Below, in pieces: positions 1-10,829 of a stretch of DNA of 64,000 nucleotides. This stretch comes from Mytilinidion resinicola (lineage: Eukaryota; Ascomycota; Dothideomycetes; Mytilinidiales; Mytilinidiaceae), in assembly GCF_010093595.1 (NCBI RefSeq), contig NW_022985450.1, positions 386,774 to 450,773 of the forward strand, in the 5' to 3' direction. Below the pieces are notes generated by a model, which had not been told where the DNA came from, did not search any database, and saw only the letters and a program-made list of their open reading frames with translations. A program made the position numbers and the translations under genes. How positions within the stretch are numbered: position 1 is the first letter of the stretch; the number at the start of each line of letters is the position of its first letter.

Positions 1-1895
1 ATTTCACTGCACCCTTCCGGAGCCCTCCGAGCTGCTACCTACATCCTCAACGCGATAGTGGCTGAAAATTAGGTGCATGGACCTTCCATCGCGTGCGGAA
101 CTTTAAGAAAGGTTGAAGGGCTTCGTACAGTGATAAGCAAGTGTTTACATCATACAGTTCGCTCCCGTTCAGTTCCCTTCCTTGCCAGCTTGACATGCAC
201 CCTTCTTATCCCGTCCACCCCGTATGAGCCGTCCAAACTATTACTCAGGTATGGCACGTGCTAATTCTGCCTAGCCGATCCAAAGCGTGTGTCACTGCAT
301 GCCCCAGCTTCAAAGATCAAGGCCGCCACCCGAACTAGAGGCTGCAGAGCTTCACATTCCCTATTTCAATTTTCCATATGCTTCAGGAGATCCCTAAGGC
401 GTTGTTTAGCACCCCAGCGCAGTACAACTACCCGACCTAGCTTCCGACTTGCATGGTTTCGGGTTGTCTACCCGGAATTCGAAAATGGTAAATATATTAC
501 ACGTCCTGTGGAGCGTTGCAGTTGCCCTTCTAGCTATGTCCACGGCCCAGGGCACCCTTAAGGTGTTAGGTACACTCTCAGCGAGGCTATGCTGTACCAT
601 CTAATTTTCGAGGTAGGAGATTTTCGATCATCTCTACTGAGGTCAATCTGCGAGCCCAAGTCGCGTGCTTCGGAACTTTACAATGTATGTAACTTTAAGA
701 AAGGGGGTTAGAGGACTTCAGATGGCAGTAAGCTGGCGTTACACAAAGTGAGTAACGAACCTTCAATCCACACATTTCAAATCTTTACATCACGTCTTAG
801 TTGGAATTGTCACGACTCACCAAGAATTCAATCTGGTCTGTGATGTCCGAGATAGCGCCGGCTCAATTCACAATGTCTAATTTTTCATATCCTTATTAAG
901 TTCCGATCACCCGTTAGAGAACTTCAGACGCTAGCAAGCAACTGCCAAAAGGCTCAAGATCTTGTTCAATCTACACGGCCCAGTTCGCTACGTTTCATGT
1001 TGGCTTCTAAAACCCCGTCGGGGGACCTCATGCAGCGGCGACCAAGTGTCAAAACGCTCGCAATCGCCTCCGTTCGATTCAAGCTGCCCGGGATTTTGCA
1101 TCGTATGTTGCTCTCCTAGAACGTGCTGGAGGCCTTCAGACAACACGTTCGGAATAGTGCCTGTCTAAATCACATTCCCTCGTTCTTTGCATCTTGCGTT
1201 GAAATCCGCAACCTCGTTGGAGGACTTCAGACGACCGCAAGATTTTCTAAACCGTTAGGACTGTTTCATCGCAGAACGGCGCTGGCCACGCTTCTCTGCT
1301 GCCTTTGCAGATGGTATATATGTTTTTGGAGACAATTGCGGGTTTGAATTGCGATGTGGGACCTTGACAAAAGGAAAAGGTTCTGATCTCTACCAAGGAA
1401 GTACTAAACCTACATGTCTGTTAGACATCGACTGGAAAGAGTGTGTCAAATTGGTTTTGGATCCACATCCTAGATATGCCATTATCGTCTATGCAATATT
1501 GGCCGCGCCGCCCTTTTCCCTATCCCATCTCAATCCTATTATCCTACTACACGCACCAGCGCTGAGCATCTAAGATACAGTTCAGCATTGTGCAGTTTAT
1601 ATACCCACCTAATCCCTCCCTTCATAATTATGTAAACACACAATGCCCACCCTATTCTCCCATAACACGTCCATTGTGGAGCCACAACGCTATGTATCCC
1701 ATCCCATCAACAGTATTGTATACCCACGACGCCCCTCATCCCTCCACAACACCCTAGCCACATCCGCATAAATCCAGCATCAGCAACCATCCAGCATCAG
1801 CAACCCCCTCAGCATTCCACGTACCCAAATCCAACATTCAAAGGTCCTACCACTCACCACTCACCACTCAACACTCACCTCCCAGCCCCCCCAAA
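1..1895. other. Gene-free left edge with degenerate repeats
   Basis: No open frame here looks like a protein: all are short, lack splice partners and have no recognisable composition. Most of the left part (about 73-1260) is made of decayed copies of one repeat, listed separately. Between 1500 and 1895 the strand is C-rich and T-poor, like a fungal promoter or 5' leader for the gene starting at 1896. It holds a 17-base unit (ATCCAGCATCAGCAACC type) present twice at about 1778-1811 and a CCACTCA/CACTCAC tandem at about 1853-1878. Confidence 0.6.
73..1260 (+). repeat. Decayed repeat family A, five copies
   Basis: A block with the core GAGGACTTCAGAC recurs at about 115, 707, 914, 1127 and 1215, each time followed by GCAAGC- or GTAAGC-like sequence. 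The first two copies also share the upstream stretch TCGCGTGC..CGGAACTTTA (about 91-106 and 660-680) and the motif AACTTTAAGAAAGG. A further copy lies near 47282 (AGAGGACCTCAGAC). Spacing is irregular (about 590, 207, 213 and 88 bases), and copies differ by many substitutions. No coding capacity or terminal repeats are visible, so the element type is unknown. Found by eye; the borders are approximate. Confidence 0.5.
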
Positions 1896-3237
1896 ATGCT
1901 CGACTACCAAATCTCCTCCCGCACGATCCCCTACACCTCCACCCCCCTCTCCGACGACGAGCCCGCCGTCCCCATCGAGTCCTACCACGAAACCCACCAC
2001 CCCAGGTTGGTGGTAATCCCCCAGCCTTCGCAGCCCCCAACCCTGACATGCGCAGTCTTCCCGTGCCGGCACTGGACGCTGTACCCGTCCGACGGGCTCC
2101 AAAAACAGAGCAAGCAGGAGCTCTACATGAAAGAGCTGCTGCAGCGGCCTCTCCCGCGCGCGCCAGGCATCCGGGACTACGTGTTCGCGGCGACGGGGTG
2201 CTCGAACCCGGCGTGTCGAGGGGAGGCGGCGAAGGCGGAGAAGAGGCGGCGGAAGTGGGCGCGGAACTACGAGGGCTGGCGACTGCTCGCCAATTATAAA
2301 GCCGCGGAAAGGACCATCGTAGCGAGGGCGGAGGAGTTCGTGCGGCGGATTGTGTCCCGACCGAAGGTGGTGAAGAAGATCCGCGATTCGAAGCTAAGGT
2401 ATTTCGTGTTTGATGAGGAGAGGAATTGGGAGGAGAAGATCTGGGTTTACCTGTGGGACGAGCTCATGGGGGTCCAGAAGTGGCAGACGGCGATGTGGAA
2501 GGCGTTGAAGAGGGAGGATATGGTTGGCGAGGGTGATGAGGTTGCCTGTGCTTTCCGAAATGAGCTGCTGAAGGCGGCTGAGAAGGTGCAGGTGCTTGAG
2601 ATGCTCGCGCTCAATATCAGGGAGTGGGCGAATGATCCGAAAGATCCGATTCTACCCTTGCGGATCGATGAGATCGGCTCCCAGCTGGAGTATCCAGCTC
2701 CTCCAGAAAACTGGGTAGATGAGGGCCTCAAGAAGCTGCTGTCTAAGCCGCCGAAGTCTGTTGAATCCCCGAGCCAGAATGAGCTTGATGAGGATGACGA
2801 CATCGAAATCATCGAACTGCTAGAGAAAGCGCTTCTTCTGCTTAATTCAGCAAAGGAGTCCGCGGCTTTTGGTAGTTCCAGCCTAGTTCCGAAGCCGGCA
2901 AAGAAGAAGCTGGCTCCAAAGAAAAGGGTAATCGTCCCGGCCATCCCAGACCTCCGTCTCGTCTTTCCACTCACACAGAGCAGAAGACAAAGGTCAGCAG
3001 GCCCGCTGTGATTAGAAGCCTGCACAAGTTAAAGCAGCTCAAAAAACCGTCATGGACAAGACCCAGGGAAGGAAGGTACTCATCCCAGCAGTACCCGACC
3101 TGCGTCTCTTATTCCCACTAACACAAAAGCTGAAGAAGGCTAAGATTCCTGCTGCGACCGAAAAGCCCCCGAAAAATGAATCAGGGAAGAAAAAGAAGGC
3201 GCTTTCTAAAGCGCTACCTTCCAAGGTCGCCCCCTAA
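1896..3237 (+). CDS. Orphan fungal protein with basic C-terminus; alternative 3' end
   Basis: The family is not recognised. The start ATG at 1896 has A at -3 (CCAAAATGC). The unspliced frame gives 371 residues. Splicing out 2928-3015 (GTAATC..GATTAG, 88 bp, phase 0) gives 417 residues and continues into a Lys-rich tail ending at 3237. Visible parts: a Pro-rich N-terminus; four Cys between residues about 53 and 109 (AVFPCRH, ATGCSNPACRGE); a helical charged middle; an acidic patch DEDDDIEIIE near residue 305; and a basic tail. The short motif PAIPDLRLVFPLTQ is read inside the optional intron, and its near copy PAVPDLRLLFPLTQ is read in the downstream exon, so both isoforms end with the same motif. 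The GTAATC donor is weak, so intron retention is plausible. The function is unknown. Confidence 0.7.
2927..3135 (+). repeat. About 60 bp duplication at a 3' coding end
   Basis: Segment 2927-2987 (GGTAATCGTCCCGGCC..CAGAGCAGAAG) and segment 3075-3135 (GGTACTCATCCCAGCA..CAAAAGCTGAAG) are diverged copies. The translated copies are PAIPDLRLVFPLTQ and PAVPDLRLLFPLTQ. They lie in different frames (0 and +1) separated by stops, so one of them is read only through splicing or an indel. Confidence 0.75.
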
Positions 3238-4250
3238 TTTCTTGGCCGTGACTTCAGTTCAAGCAGGGCGGAGGCAGACGGATAGGAAGGTAATCTTCAA
3301 CTATTTCTAAAGAATTTGAGAAGCTCAAGGCTTATAGTTCAGAAAAAGGGAGGTAATGGTCTTTGGCGTCCAGGATTCCACAATTTCAGCCTTTCGTAAT
3401 AAGAAGCACAAAACCTTTAAGAAAAATAGAAAATATAAAAAGGATCGAGCTGGTCTCGTCCATCTCAAAGCAATCAAAGATTCCAAATCATCTGCGTGAC
3501 AGTGAGATTAATGTAAGTGACTTTAGAGTGACCACATAGCGGAAACCTAAAATTAGCAATCTAAAGATCCTCAGACGTGTCACAAAAACGCACCACGCAC
3601 CTCAGCCAAACGGAGGGGCTAAACCAAACGAGTTCATTCCATTCAAAAGCTACATACGCCCTCATGCCTCTGAAAAACACGAGGGAGGCTACAGCAATAG
3701 GCAGAATAACAGCGTTCTTTGCCCATGGGGCTGCCTGATACAAGGATTTTTGGTTTAAGGATTTAGCATCCGATGATTGACTTTGGGGGATGGAAGAGTG
3801 GGGTTTGGGGGTTGACTTTGCGCCAGGCACTATCGCCGTGACGTGATTATGGGGAGGGGCAGAACCAGAAGCGAGTGACCGATACTCTGCTCCGATGAAA
3901 ATGCAAGGGGGAAGCAAGACTCGACTATGCACGCTCGGGCATGGATGGATGATGACTGCAAGACAAATGAAAAAGGGGATGCCGCTGGCTTGACCACAAC
4001 CCATGATATCCGTGACTGCGTGATACTGACTCCTAGGGGATGTTCCACTTCCCGTCGCGATTGTGATCCGCGCTAGAAAGCACTGTCAACGCTGAGGATG
4101 TAGGAAGCAGAGCCGAAATTGGCGTTAATCAAGAGCTTTAGAGGTCCAGGATCGAAAGGACACTTGGAGGACTTTCAGGAGGCAGAGCCCGAAAAGTAGA
4201 AAGGAGAAGAACACGCGAACATGAACGGCCCACCCCGCCCAGTCCAGAAG
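3238..4250. other. Intergenic, one weak ORF
   Basis: The space between two convergent genes. It holds a 147-codon frame on the minus strand (4004-3561) with two hydrophobic stretches but no recognised family, splice partner or clear promoter. I regard it as probably non-coding. The rest looks like ordinary 3' flanking sequence. Confidence 0.4.
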
Positions 4251-6207
4251 CTACGCTCCGTTGGCAGCCTTGCCACCTCCACGAGCTTGAGAGCCGCTGG
4301 TGTGCCTAAGGTTCGGACCTGGCGGATGATTCTCATGGTAACCGTTAGAAGCGGCATGCGCTTGCACAGCGTTGTCCGCGGGAGCCAGAGCAGGAATGTC
4401 GTCGTATTCGTCGTCGTAATATTCTTCCTCTTGCTGGTCTAACGGTGCATTGTCAAGTGGCTGATCGTATCGCTGGTTCGGAGGCGGATTCTGAGCTTGC
4501 TGGTTGGCATTCGCGTTGTTCTTTGCAGCATTCTTGGTTCCCTTCTTTCCTTTCCGGCCCTTCATCCTTGCTTTCTCCAGCAATCGGCGCTTCTCGGCCA
4601 AACGCTTCCGCTCTTTTCTATCCTTGATCTCGTACTGTCGGACCAGAGCTTCAGGGGGCGATCCAAAAATACTTTCGTACTCGCAGAACTCGCATATCCA
4701 AATATCCTCTCTGCTGGGCGGATGATGATAGTTGGTGTATTCCTGCTGCAACTTGCGTTGGCGGGCGGCCAAAGCATATATCTTCCCGGGCTTGCGTCTC
4801 GGCTTCCTAGGCTGCTGTGCTCCCGGCTGTGCCTGTGGCTGGGGTTTGCTGCTAGCCTGCTGGTTCCCATTCATGTTAGGGCTGGTCTGGGTTCCTTGCG
4901 TGGTCCGAGGTTGGGAGGATTGAGGTTGTCCACCTCTGTGTGAAGCCTTTTCTGGCGCGTTGGTGTATCCTCTAGCTTGAAGACTGTCGGGTGGTGCAAA
5001 GTTGCCATTCTGTTGCCCCGGCCAGACCATTTTATTGGCCGAGTCTGACGGTATGCTAAAGGTGAATTGGGAGTTATCAGGCGTCTTGGCGGCTTGCTGT
5101 TGCAGTAGACTAACGTTTTCGTTCCCAGCTTGACTTTGCTCCGCCTGTGCGTTGGCGATTGCAGCGGATATAATGCCGCCTTGCTCAGGTGGGTTTCCTA
5201 TAGAGAATCGTTAGCATGTATCAGCCTTTCTACCACATTCTCACGTGCCTTTGCTCTGCGCACCAGCACCGTTGTAGTCCCGCTTAGCACCACTGGTCGT
5301 CTTTCCTGCATTCATGGCGTTTGTAGATGTCCCTAACACCCGCCGCTCTGGTGTCCGTCCGGACCTCGCATAGCGGCCTCGTCCAGCCCCAGATATGCCC
5401 GTGCCCGAAGAGCTAGTCTGCATTGCCGAAGATCCAGAACCATAGTAGTGTCCTACTCCTCCCTCGCCATCGTCATGTGCCGCTGGATCCCGAGCATGAG
5501 AAATGCCCATGCTCGCCATCTCCGCTGTCAAGTTGTTGTGATGTGCGCTGATGCTCCCCATGTTAGGAATTTTGCGCTTCTTCTTGTTGTTTGTATTCTC
5601 GAAAGACTCGTACCCGTCGGCAGACGATGACGCCGAGCTCGGCTTCGAAAATGCTGCAGAGGCACCCGACTTTGTCCCCAATAGACTCCGAGAGTACGGT
5701 TGTACGCTCGGCGAAGATTGAAGAGCAGCGGCCCGGTCGTCTTCCTCCTCGTCGCTGTCCAGCTCGGAATGGTCGTGGCCACAATGGCAGGTATGAGGTT
5801 CGTGGTCGCCACGCTGGACCCGACTCGCGGCAACTCCCGACACTTTGTCAAGCTGGCTGTAGGGGAAGCTGAACAGAGGAGCAGAGCTTGGGGGCGCCGG
5901 CGGATAGACGATGGAGTCGGCTTGCTCGGGGGAAAGACGGGCGCGGAGGCGACGCTTTGGAAGAGGTCGAATCGGGCGGTCAGGGTACATGGGCGAAGTC
6001 GTGTCTGGCGAGTGCTGCAGTGGTGAAGACCGGGACCACTCGTAGCCTGTAAACGCGAGGGCAGTAGTCAGCAGATATCCCAACGTTTGAGCGACGAGAT
6101 AGAGCGGCATGATGCCCACGGTGAAGTAGAACGAGGAGAAGAAATTCGGTTGCGCGGTTGAGGTGGTGGTGGCCGTCGAGATACGCACCCGCAGTGGCTG
6201 CTGCCAT
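4251..6207 (-). CDS. Conserved-looking fungal protein, three exons
   Basis: Model: exons 6207-6189, 6046-5264 and 5197-4251, giving 582 residues. The first intron (6188-6047) has donor GTGCGT, branch CTGAC and acceptor TTTACAG. The second (5263-5198, 66 bp) has donor GTGCGC, branch GCTAAC and acceptor TATAG. A stronger-looking GTGAGA donor nearby gives the wrong phase. The N-terminal exon encodes only MAAATAG. The protein has a His/Cys-acidic stretch (HTCHCGHDHSELDSDEEEDD), Ser/Gly-rich disordered regions, Gln-rich segments, then a conserved-looking block with IWICEFCEYESIFG followed by a very basic helix (KDRKERKRLAEKRR, MKGRKGKKG) and an acidic tail (EEEYYDDEYDD). The CEFCEYE block suggests a small metal or protein contact site. 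I do not recognise a named family; a nuclear or nucleic-acid role is only a guess from the basic region. Confidence 0.72.
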
Positions 6208-9200
6208 GTTTACACAGTTCCTCCAACAATCTCGGCGAACAATATTACTACAGTGATGGATCCAACGGCGGGGGGGGGTCTAGTCAGAGGTCTATCGGGG
6301 TCTGCTGGCGGTATCTTCGCCCAGCGGAAACAGCCAATGCAGGTCTATCCAACAGCAATGCTCTACAGCAGGAGTGATGATGCAGCGGGGAAATTTACAG
6401 TGCAGGCGCAGGTCGAGGAGGCTGTGGGTGTTCGGGTGTAGTGGTGGGTTGCTGAGGTGCATACAAATGACAAAATGGAGCGATTAGAGATTCGCCAGCT
6501 ACCGAGCAACGTGTCAACGCCGGCCAGACACCACGACACCAGGAACCGCAGGTTGAAGAGAGTGGACACGTACCTTTGATGACAGCAGATGGCAGCAGAG
6601 CAGTTTGATGTTGGTTGAGAGGAAGCACAGTGCAGCGTCGCCATCCATGTCGGTTTCTAGAAGACGCAGAGGCGCTAATATGAAAAGGGGATTGGTAATA
6701 GAGCGTCTTCTCCTTTCTCATCCAATCTGCGACGGACGTGCTCCATTCACTCCTTGCAATTTCGAGTCGTCTATGTGTTGTGTCTTTCCAGACATTCCAG
6801 CCTCTGGTCATTCTGTCTACGAACTTGGGAGCCTTTCCATCTATACGCAGCCGTGATGGCAACCCAACTTGCTTCGGGCCAAACCGATGTCGTCTCGAAG
6901 TACCCATTAGTCAATCTCAATTCGGCCGAAGACCTCGGTCAGCGTGCTTGTGGCATCGCCGAAGAGGAGGCCATTAGGCAGAGACCTGAAATGCATCATC
7001 ATGGGGCTTAATCTCGTGTAGCTAGAACTGTGGTGTTTTCAGATGCATTCCGGACGTCCTTTTGTCCGTTATGTCTCTACCTGCTTTTATAAATCTAACA
7101 AAATCAACTTGTTGAAGATCCACATTGAAGATCCACACTGTCACAGCAGAATGCCTGCATCTCTCAGGCAACATCTGCTGTTGGAGATGTCGGCCGCCGG
7201 AATGGTGGCGGCATTTGTCAGATAGGATTCTGATCAGCCTCAGCTCCCCTGGATCAGTATAGTCAAGTCTCAGCTCCGCCAATCTCCAAGTCACACTTGA
7301 GCACACGTAGCCTCTCTGAATAACAGCCAGATCTCAATGGGTAGATTTTCCCTCTTGTGTGGCTACTTGTGGAACGTACGACGTAGCAAATTCGGATGAG
7401 AGGTGTTCCAGGCTTGTTTGTATGTTGACTTATAACTTTATCTTCGTCTCCGTATAGACCAGGTTGCCTGAATATGATACCAAATTCTCTACCAACGTTG
7501 CTATCTTTCAATCGGACTCAAAATAATGCACTGACAAGAGTCGACTTGCACGTGACTCTCGGATCGGAATAACTCCCCTCCCGTAGATACTGAAAACCCT
7601 CCCCACCTGCACGTCGTCATCTTGCCCCTCATCTTCAAGATGTCCTGGATTTGAGCACTGTAAGGCAAACCCAAGAGTTCGATGAATAACGACTGTTATC
7701 CATTCCCCTCCGTCGCCCTCCGCGTCTTCGGGGGTGCATTAGGCCCGGGCGTAAGCTTCCCATCCCAACTTCTCCTCCACCAGTACCTGAAGCTGATACC
7801 GAGCTCTACAGGCCATTCGAGGCTCCTTGTAGCAGCACGTAGAGCTTTAGCGCCAGATGTGCAAAAAGACCATTTAGTAACTGATTTCAACTCTCCCGCC
7901 TAGCGGCGTCATAGGATTCCGTAGAACTTCGCTCGACAATTCTCGGTCCAACTCGAATACAATGAACATAATTACCAGATACTGGGATGCCATAAAAGAA
8001 TTGGTCCTATGGTGGACGTCGAATAGGCGCTGATAGGCTTATAAAAGCGCGTGCGCCGGTGCTGGGAGCGGTGATTGAGGGCGTGGACGTTGAGTTCTGG
8101 CGCATGATGGCTGAGAATTACACCACTTGAAGAGCGACCGCCTCCCCCGCAGCAGACTTCCAAATGTTGCTCTGGCGTAAGTGAGTGGAGTGGAGTATAC
8201 AACGGCCGGGTTCGGGGACAGCCGTATCTGATACGCCCATGTGGCTGCATATGAACGTTGCAAGGTTCCCGAGGTCAAGTGCAGGTACTGAGCGGCTGTC
8301 TGACGGCTGTACCACGTTATAGGCGTTGTAGGGCTGCTGACTGGTAGGGGCATGATGCTGGAGGTTTTATGCTTAAGCTGAAAGTGACAAACTAATAGCG
8401 GTAGAAGAGTCGAAACATCTCTCCCAATTTCATATTTGATAGCACTCACTTTGCATGCCCAGGTCGAGGGCCTTAATGCTATCAGTGGAAATGCAGCTTA
8501 GTGTGTATACCCACACCACGGACGTGTATATGCATCCTTCGCAAAACTGACAGGATAAATAGCCCAAAGTGGTGCACGAAGGTCTTGGAAGGATTCTCAC
8601 GTCTTCCCCGGCCTGCTAGGGAATCTCTGCGGATAATGAGTGCTGATAGGCTGATGTTTTAATAACCAAGTCCGCACAAAGGTAGCAACTTACTGGTGGG
8701 TTTATGAAGAATAGCGAAGTGAAGGTGGATTACCCCAAGACTCCTTTGGTGTTCAAACAAGCTTCAAGAATCGGCATTCCTCAGATGCCCCATTGGGTCG
8801 TAGATAGCTCAAGCGCCATCTCGGTTTCGCATTACTTGCCGGCGTCCTCGGGCCAACGTTCAGACCGACAACCAGGATACGTCGTATCCAGCTCGGGCTC
8901 CCTGTCCTTCCCCCAATCACGCCCTCAACCACCGTCTCGGCTGGCCATGCATCCGCACAAGCCTTCCCCGATGCAGTGATAGCCCGCTGGCTTTGTCTTT
9001 AAGCGACCCGCGGCTGCATTCGAGGCGTGCGCTTGAATCACGCCTACAAATCACTGCTACAATATATCATGACTCTCCCCACGCGCCTGAGGGGGCAAGA
9101 GGTGCGTCGTGAAGAGCGAGTTTTGCGTATATACACAGAGCACGTCACGACGGATTCTTCTTCATCTCGAACGCGTGCAGCGTTACGGCGACGCTCTCTT

Positions 9201-9373
9201 TCTTGTTATAGACAGCCTTGCGATCCCTTTCTTTCTTGTTAAGACATTAGCCTTCTCCTCGAGTCTGCTCCCTTCAACCGTGGTCCATTCATAATCACTC
9301 TTCTCAAAATCTAACCCTTATAAATCCTGTCAAACCCTTGGGACACCAGCGCTGAAGCGCACCCACCACCACG
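6208..9373. other. Three-kilobase region without a convincing gene
   Basis: The first part is the upstream region of the gene on the minus strand, including a run of nine G near 6270 and a good GTACGT donor on the minus strand near 6573 that could belong to a 5' UTR intron. Weak frames: minus 6907-6395 (starting MGTSRRHRFG, with an amphipathic stretch), plus 6856-7011 (51 codons), minus 8449-8039 and plus 8704-8979. None has recognised homology, splice support or good codon texture. The last 100 bases before 9374 are pyrimidine-rich promoter of the RTA1-like gene. Confidence 0.45.
9319..9325 (+). promoter_or_regulatory. TATA-like box of the RTA1-like gene
   Basis: TATAAAT lies about 50 bases upstream of the ATG at 9374, in a C/T-rich promoter segment. 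The position would imply a short 5' leader. Confidence 0.4.
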
Positions 9374-10552
9374 ATGTCGTCCCTCACCACCACCGTCTTC
9401 GAGCTCGTTGCCCGCAACAGTAGCAAACCCGACTACGCCGCCATCCGCAACTATCGCGACCACTGCACCCTCTCCACCTGTGCCTTATCAGACTCCTACT
9501 GGGGCTACCGCCCCTCGCTGCCCGCCAATTCCTTCTTCCTCGCCATCTTCGCCATCTCAACCGGCCTCTACCTCGTGCAAGCCTTGCTCTCAAAGCGCTT
9601 CCTCGGCTTCACAATCGCCATGGTCTCCGGGTGCCTACTAGAAGTGATCGGCTACGTAGGGCGGATATTGAGCTACTTCAACCCCTTCAAAGAGGTAGCT
9701 TCCCCCCCCCCCCCCCCCCCCCCCCAAAGCCCAAACCCACCACAACCCGAACTAACACGCACCCCCCTTTAGCCCGGCTTCCTCATGCAAATCGTCTGCC
9801 TCACCATCGCCCCGGCCTTCATGGCCGCCGGCATCTACCTCTGCCTCTCGCGCATCGTGACGACCTTCGGCGCGCAAAACTCGCGCATCGCACCCCTCTC
9901 CTACCCGCGCATCTTCATCCCCTGCGACCTCATCTCGCTGCTGCTGCAAGCTGCGGGCGGCGGCCTCGCCTCGGCCGCCTCCCACACCAACAGAGACCCT
10001 ACGCCCGGCAACAACATCATGATCGCCGGCCTCAGCATGCAGGTCGCGACGCTCTTCGTCTTCATGCTGCTCGCGTCCGACTTCGCCGTGCGCACGCTGA
10101 ACCGCGTGCGCCGCCTCGGCCGCGAGCGGGCGCTGGACCCCACGCACGCGCGGCTGCGCGCCAGCTGGGCCTTCCAGGGGTTCTTGGTCGCGCTGGCGTT
10201 CGCGACGCTGTGTATTTTCACGCGCTCGGTGTATCGGGTCGCCGAGTTGAGCGAGGGGTGGAATGGGCATTTGATTAAGACGCAGAAGTACTTCATTGGG
10301 CTTGAGGGCGCGATTGTGGGGTTGGCGGTGTTGGCGCTGAATGTGTTCCATCCCGGGCTGTGCTTTCGGGAGGGGTATGTGGAGAGGGCGCGGTGGGGGT
10401 TTGGGGCGCAGAAGGGGGTGGTGAGGCAGAAGAAGGTGGGGGGCAGGACGTGGTATGGAAAGAAGAGGGTGGGGCAGAGTGCGGAGCAGCAGCAGGAGGA
10501 GGGTGTTATGGGGACCCCGGTTAGTGAGGAGGAGGTTAAGGGGTCGTTGTAG
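9374..10552 (+). CDS. RTA1-like (lipid-translocating exporter family) membrane protein
   Basis: Exons 9374-9694 and 9773-10552 (phase 0) give 366 residues. The protein shows about seven hydrophobic segments, as in the RTA1 domain family. Diagnostic stretches are GYRPSLPANSFFLAIF, VSGCLLEVIGYVGRI, IAPAFMAAGIYLCLSRIV, IFIPCDLISLLLQAAGGG, and the late EGWNGHL..QKYFIGLEG with the loop FTRSVYRVAE. RTA1 family members are plasma-membrane proteins linked to resistance to 7-aminocholesterol and to phytosphingosine or lipid movement; the exact substrate cannot be told here. The C-terminus is basic, then Glu-rich (cytosolic tail). The 78-bp intron contains 24 consecutive C residues shortly after the donor GTAGCTT, which may make this locus prone to length variation. 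The start ATG follows CCACCACG. Confidence 0.9.
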
Positions 10553-10829
10553 AGATGGATGAATGGTTGGTGTGAGGTGGGAGACGTAGAGTTTTAGTCG
10601 AGAGCATTTGGATACCTCGTTCCAGTATGGAATCACTACTTCATATATTGTACATGAATATGGTATAACAGCTTACCAGACTCAATTTATTAGACATTCT
10701 CGAACTATACATGCGCGCTCCGTGTATATCGTCCTCTGATAGATAGAATTGTCCATGACAGAAAGAGACGTCGACCAAACTGAAAAACTGCCATTCGGCG
10801 CGAAGAACTCCTAACCAGAGCAACGCGCC

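Noticed and set aside
3561..4004. 147-codon minus frame with hydrophobic stretches
   Set aside because: No family, no splice or promoter support, and His/Ser/Pro-rich composition typical of chance frames.
5241..5250. GTGAGA donor for the second intron of the three-exon gene
   Set aside because: It is the best donor by consensus but gives the wrong phase with the only good acceptor; GTGCGC at 5263 keeps the frame.
6395..6907. 170-codon minus frame with an amphipathic stretch upstream of the three-exon gene
   Set aside because: Only part of it looks protein-like, an in-frame stop precedes its ATG, the second half is low quality, and a GTACGT donor inside suggests a 5' UTR exon of the downstream gene.
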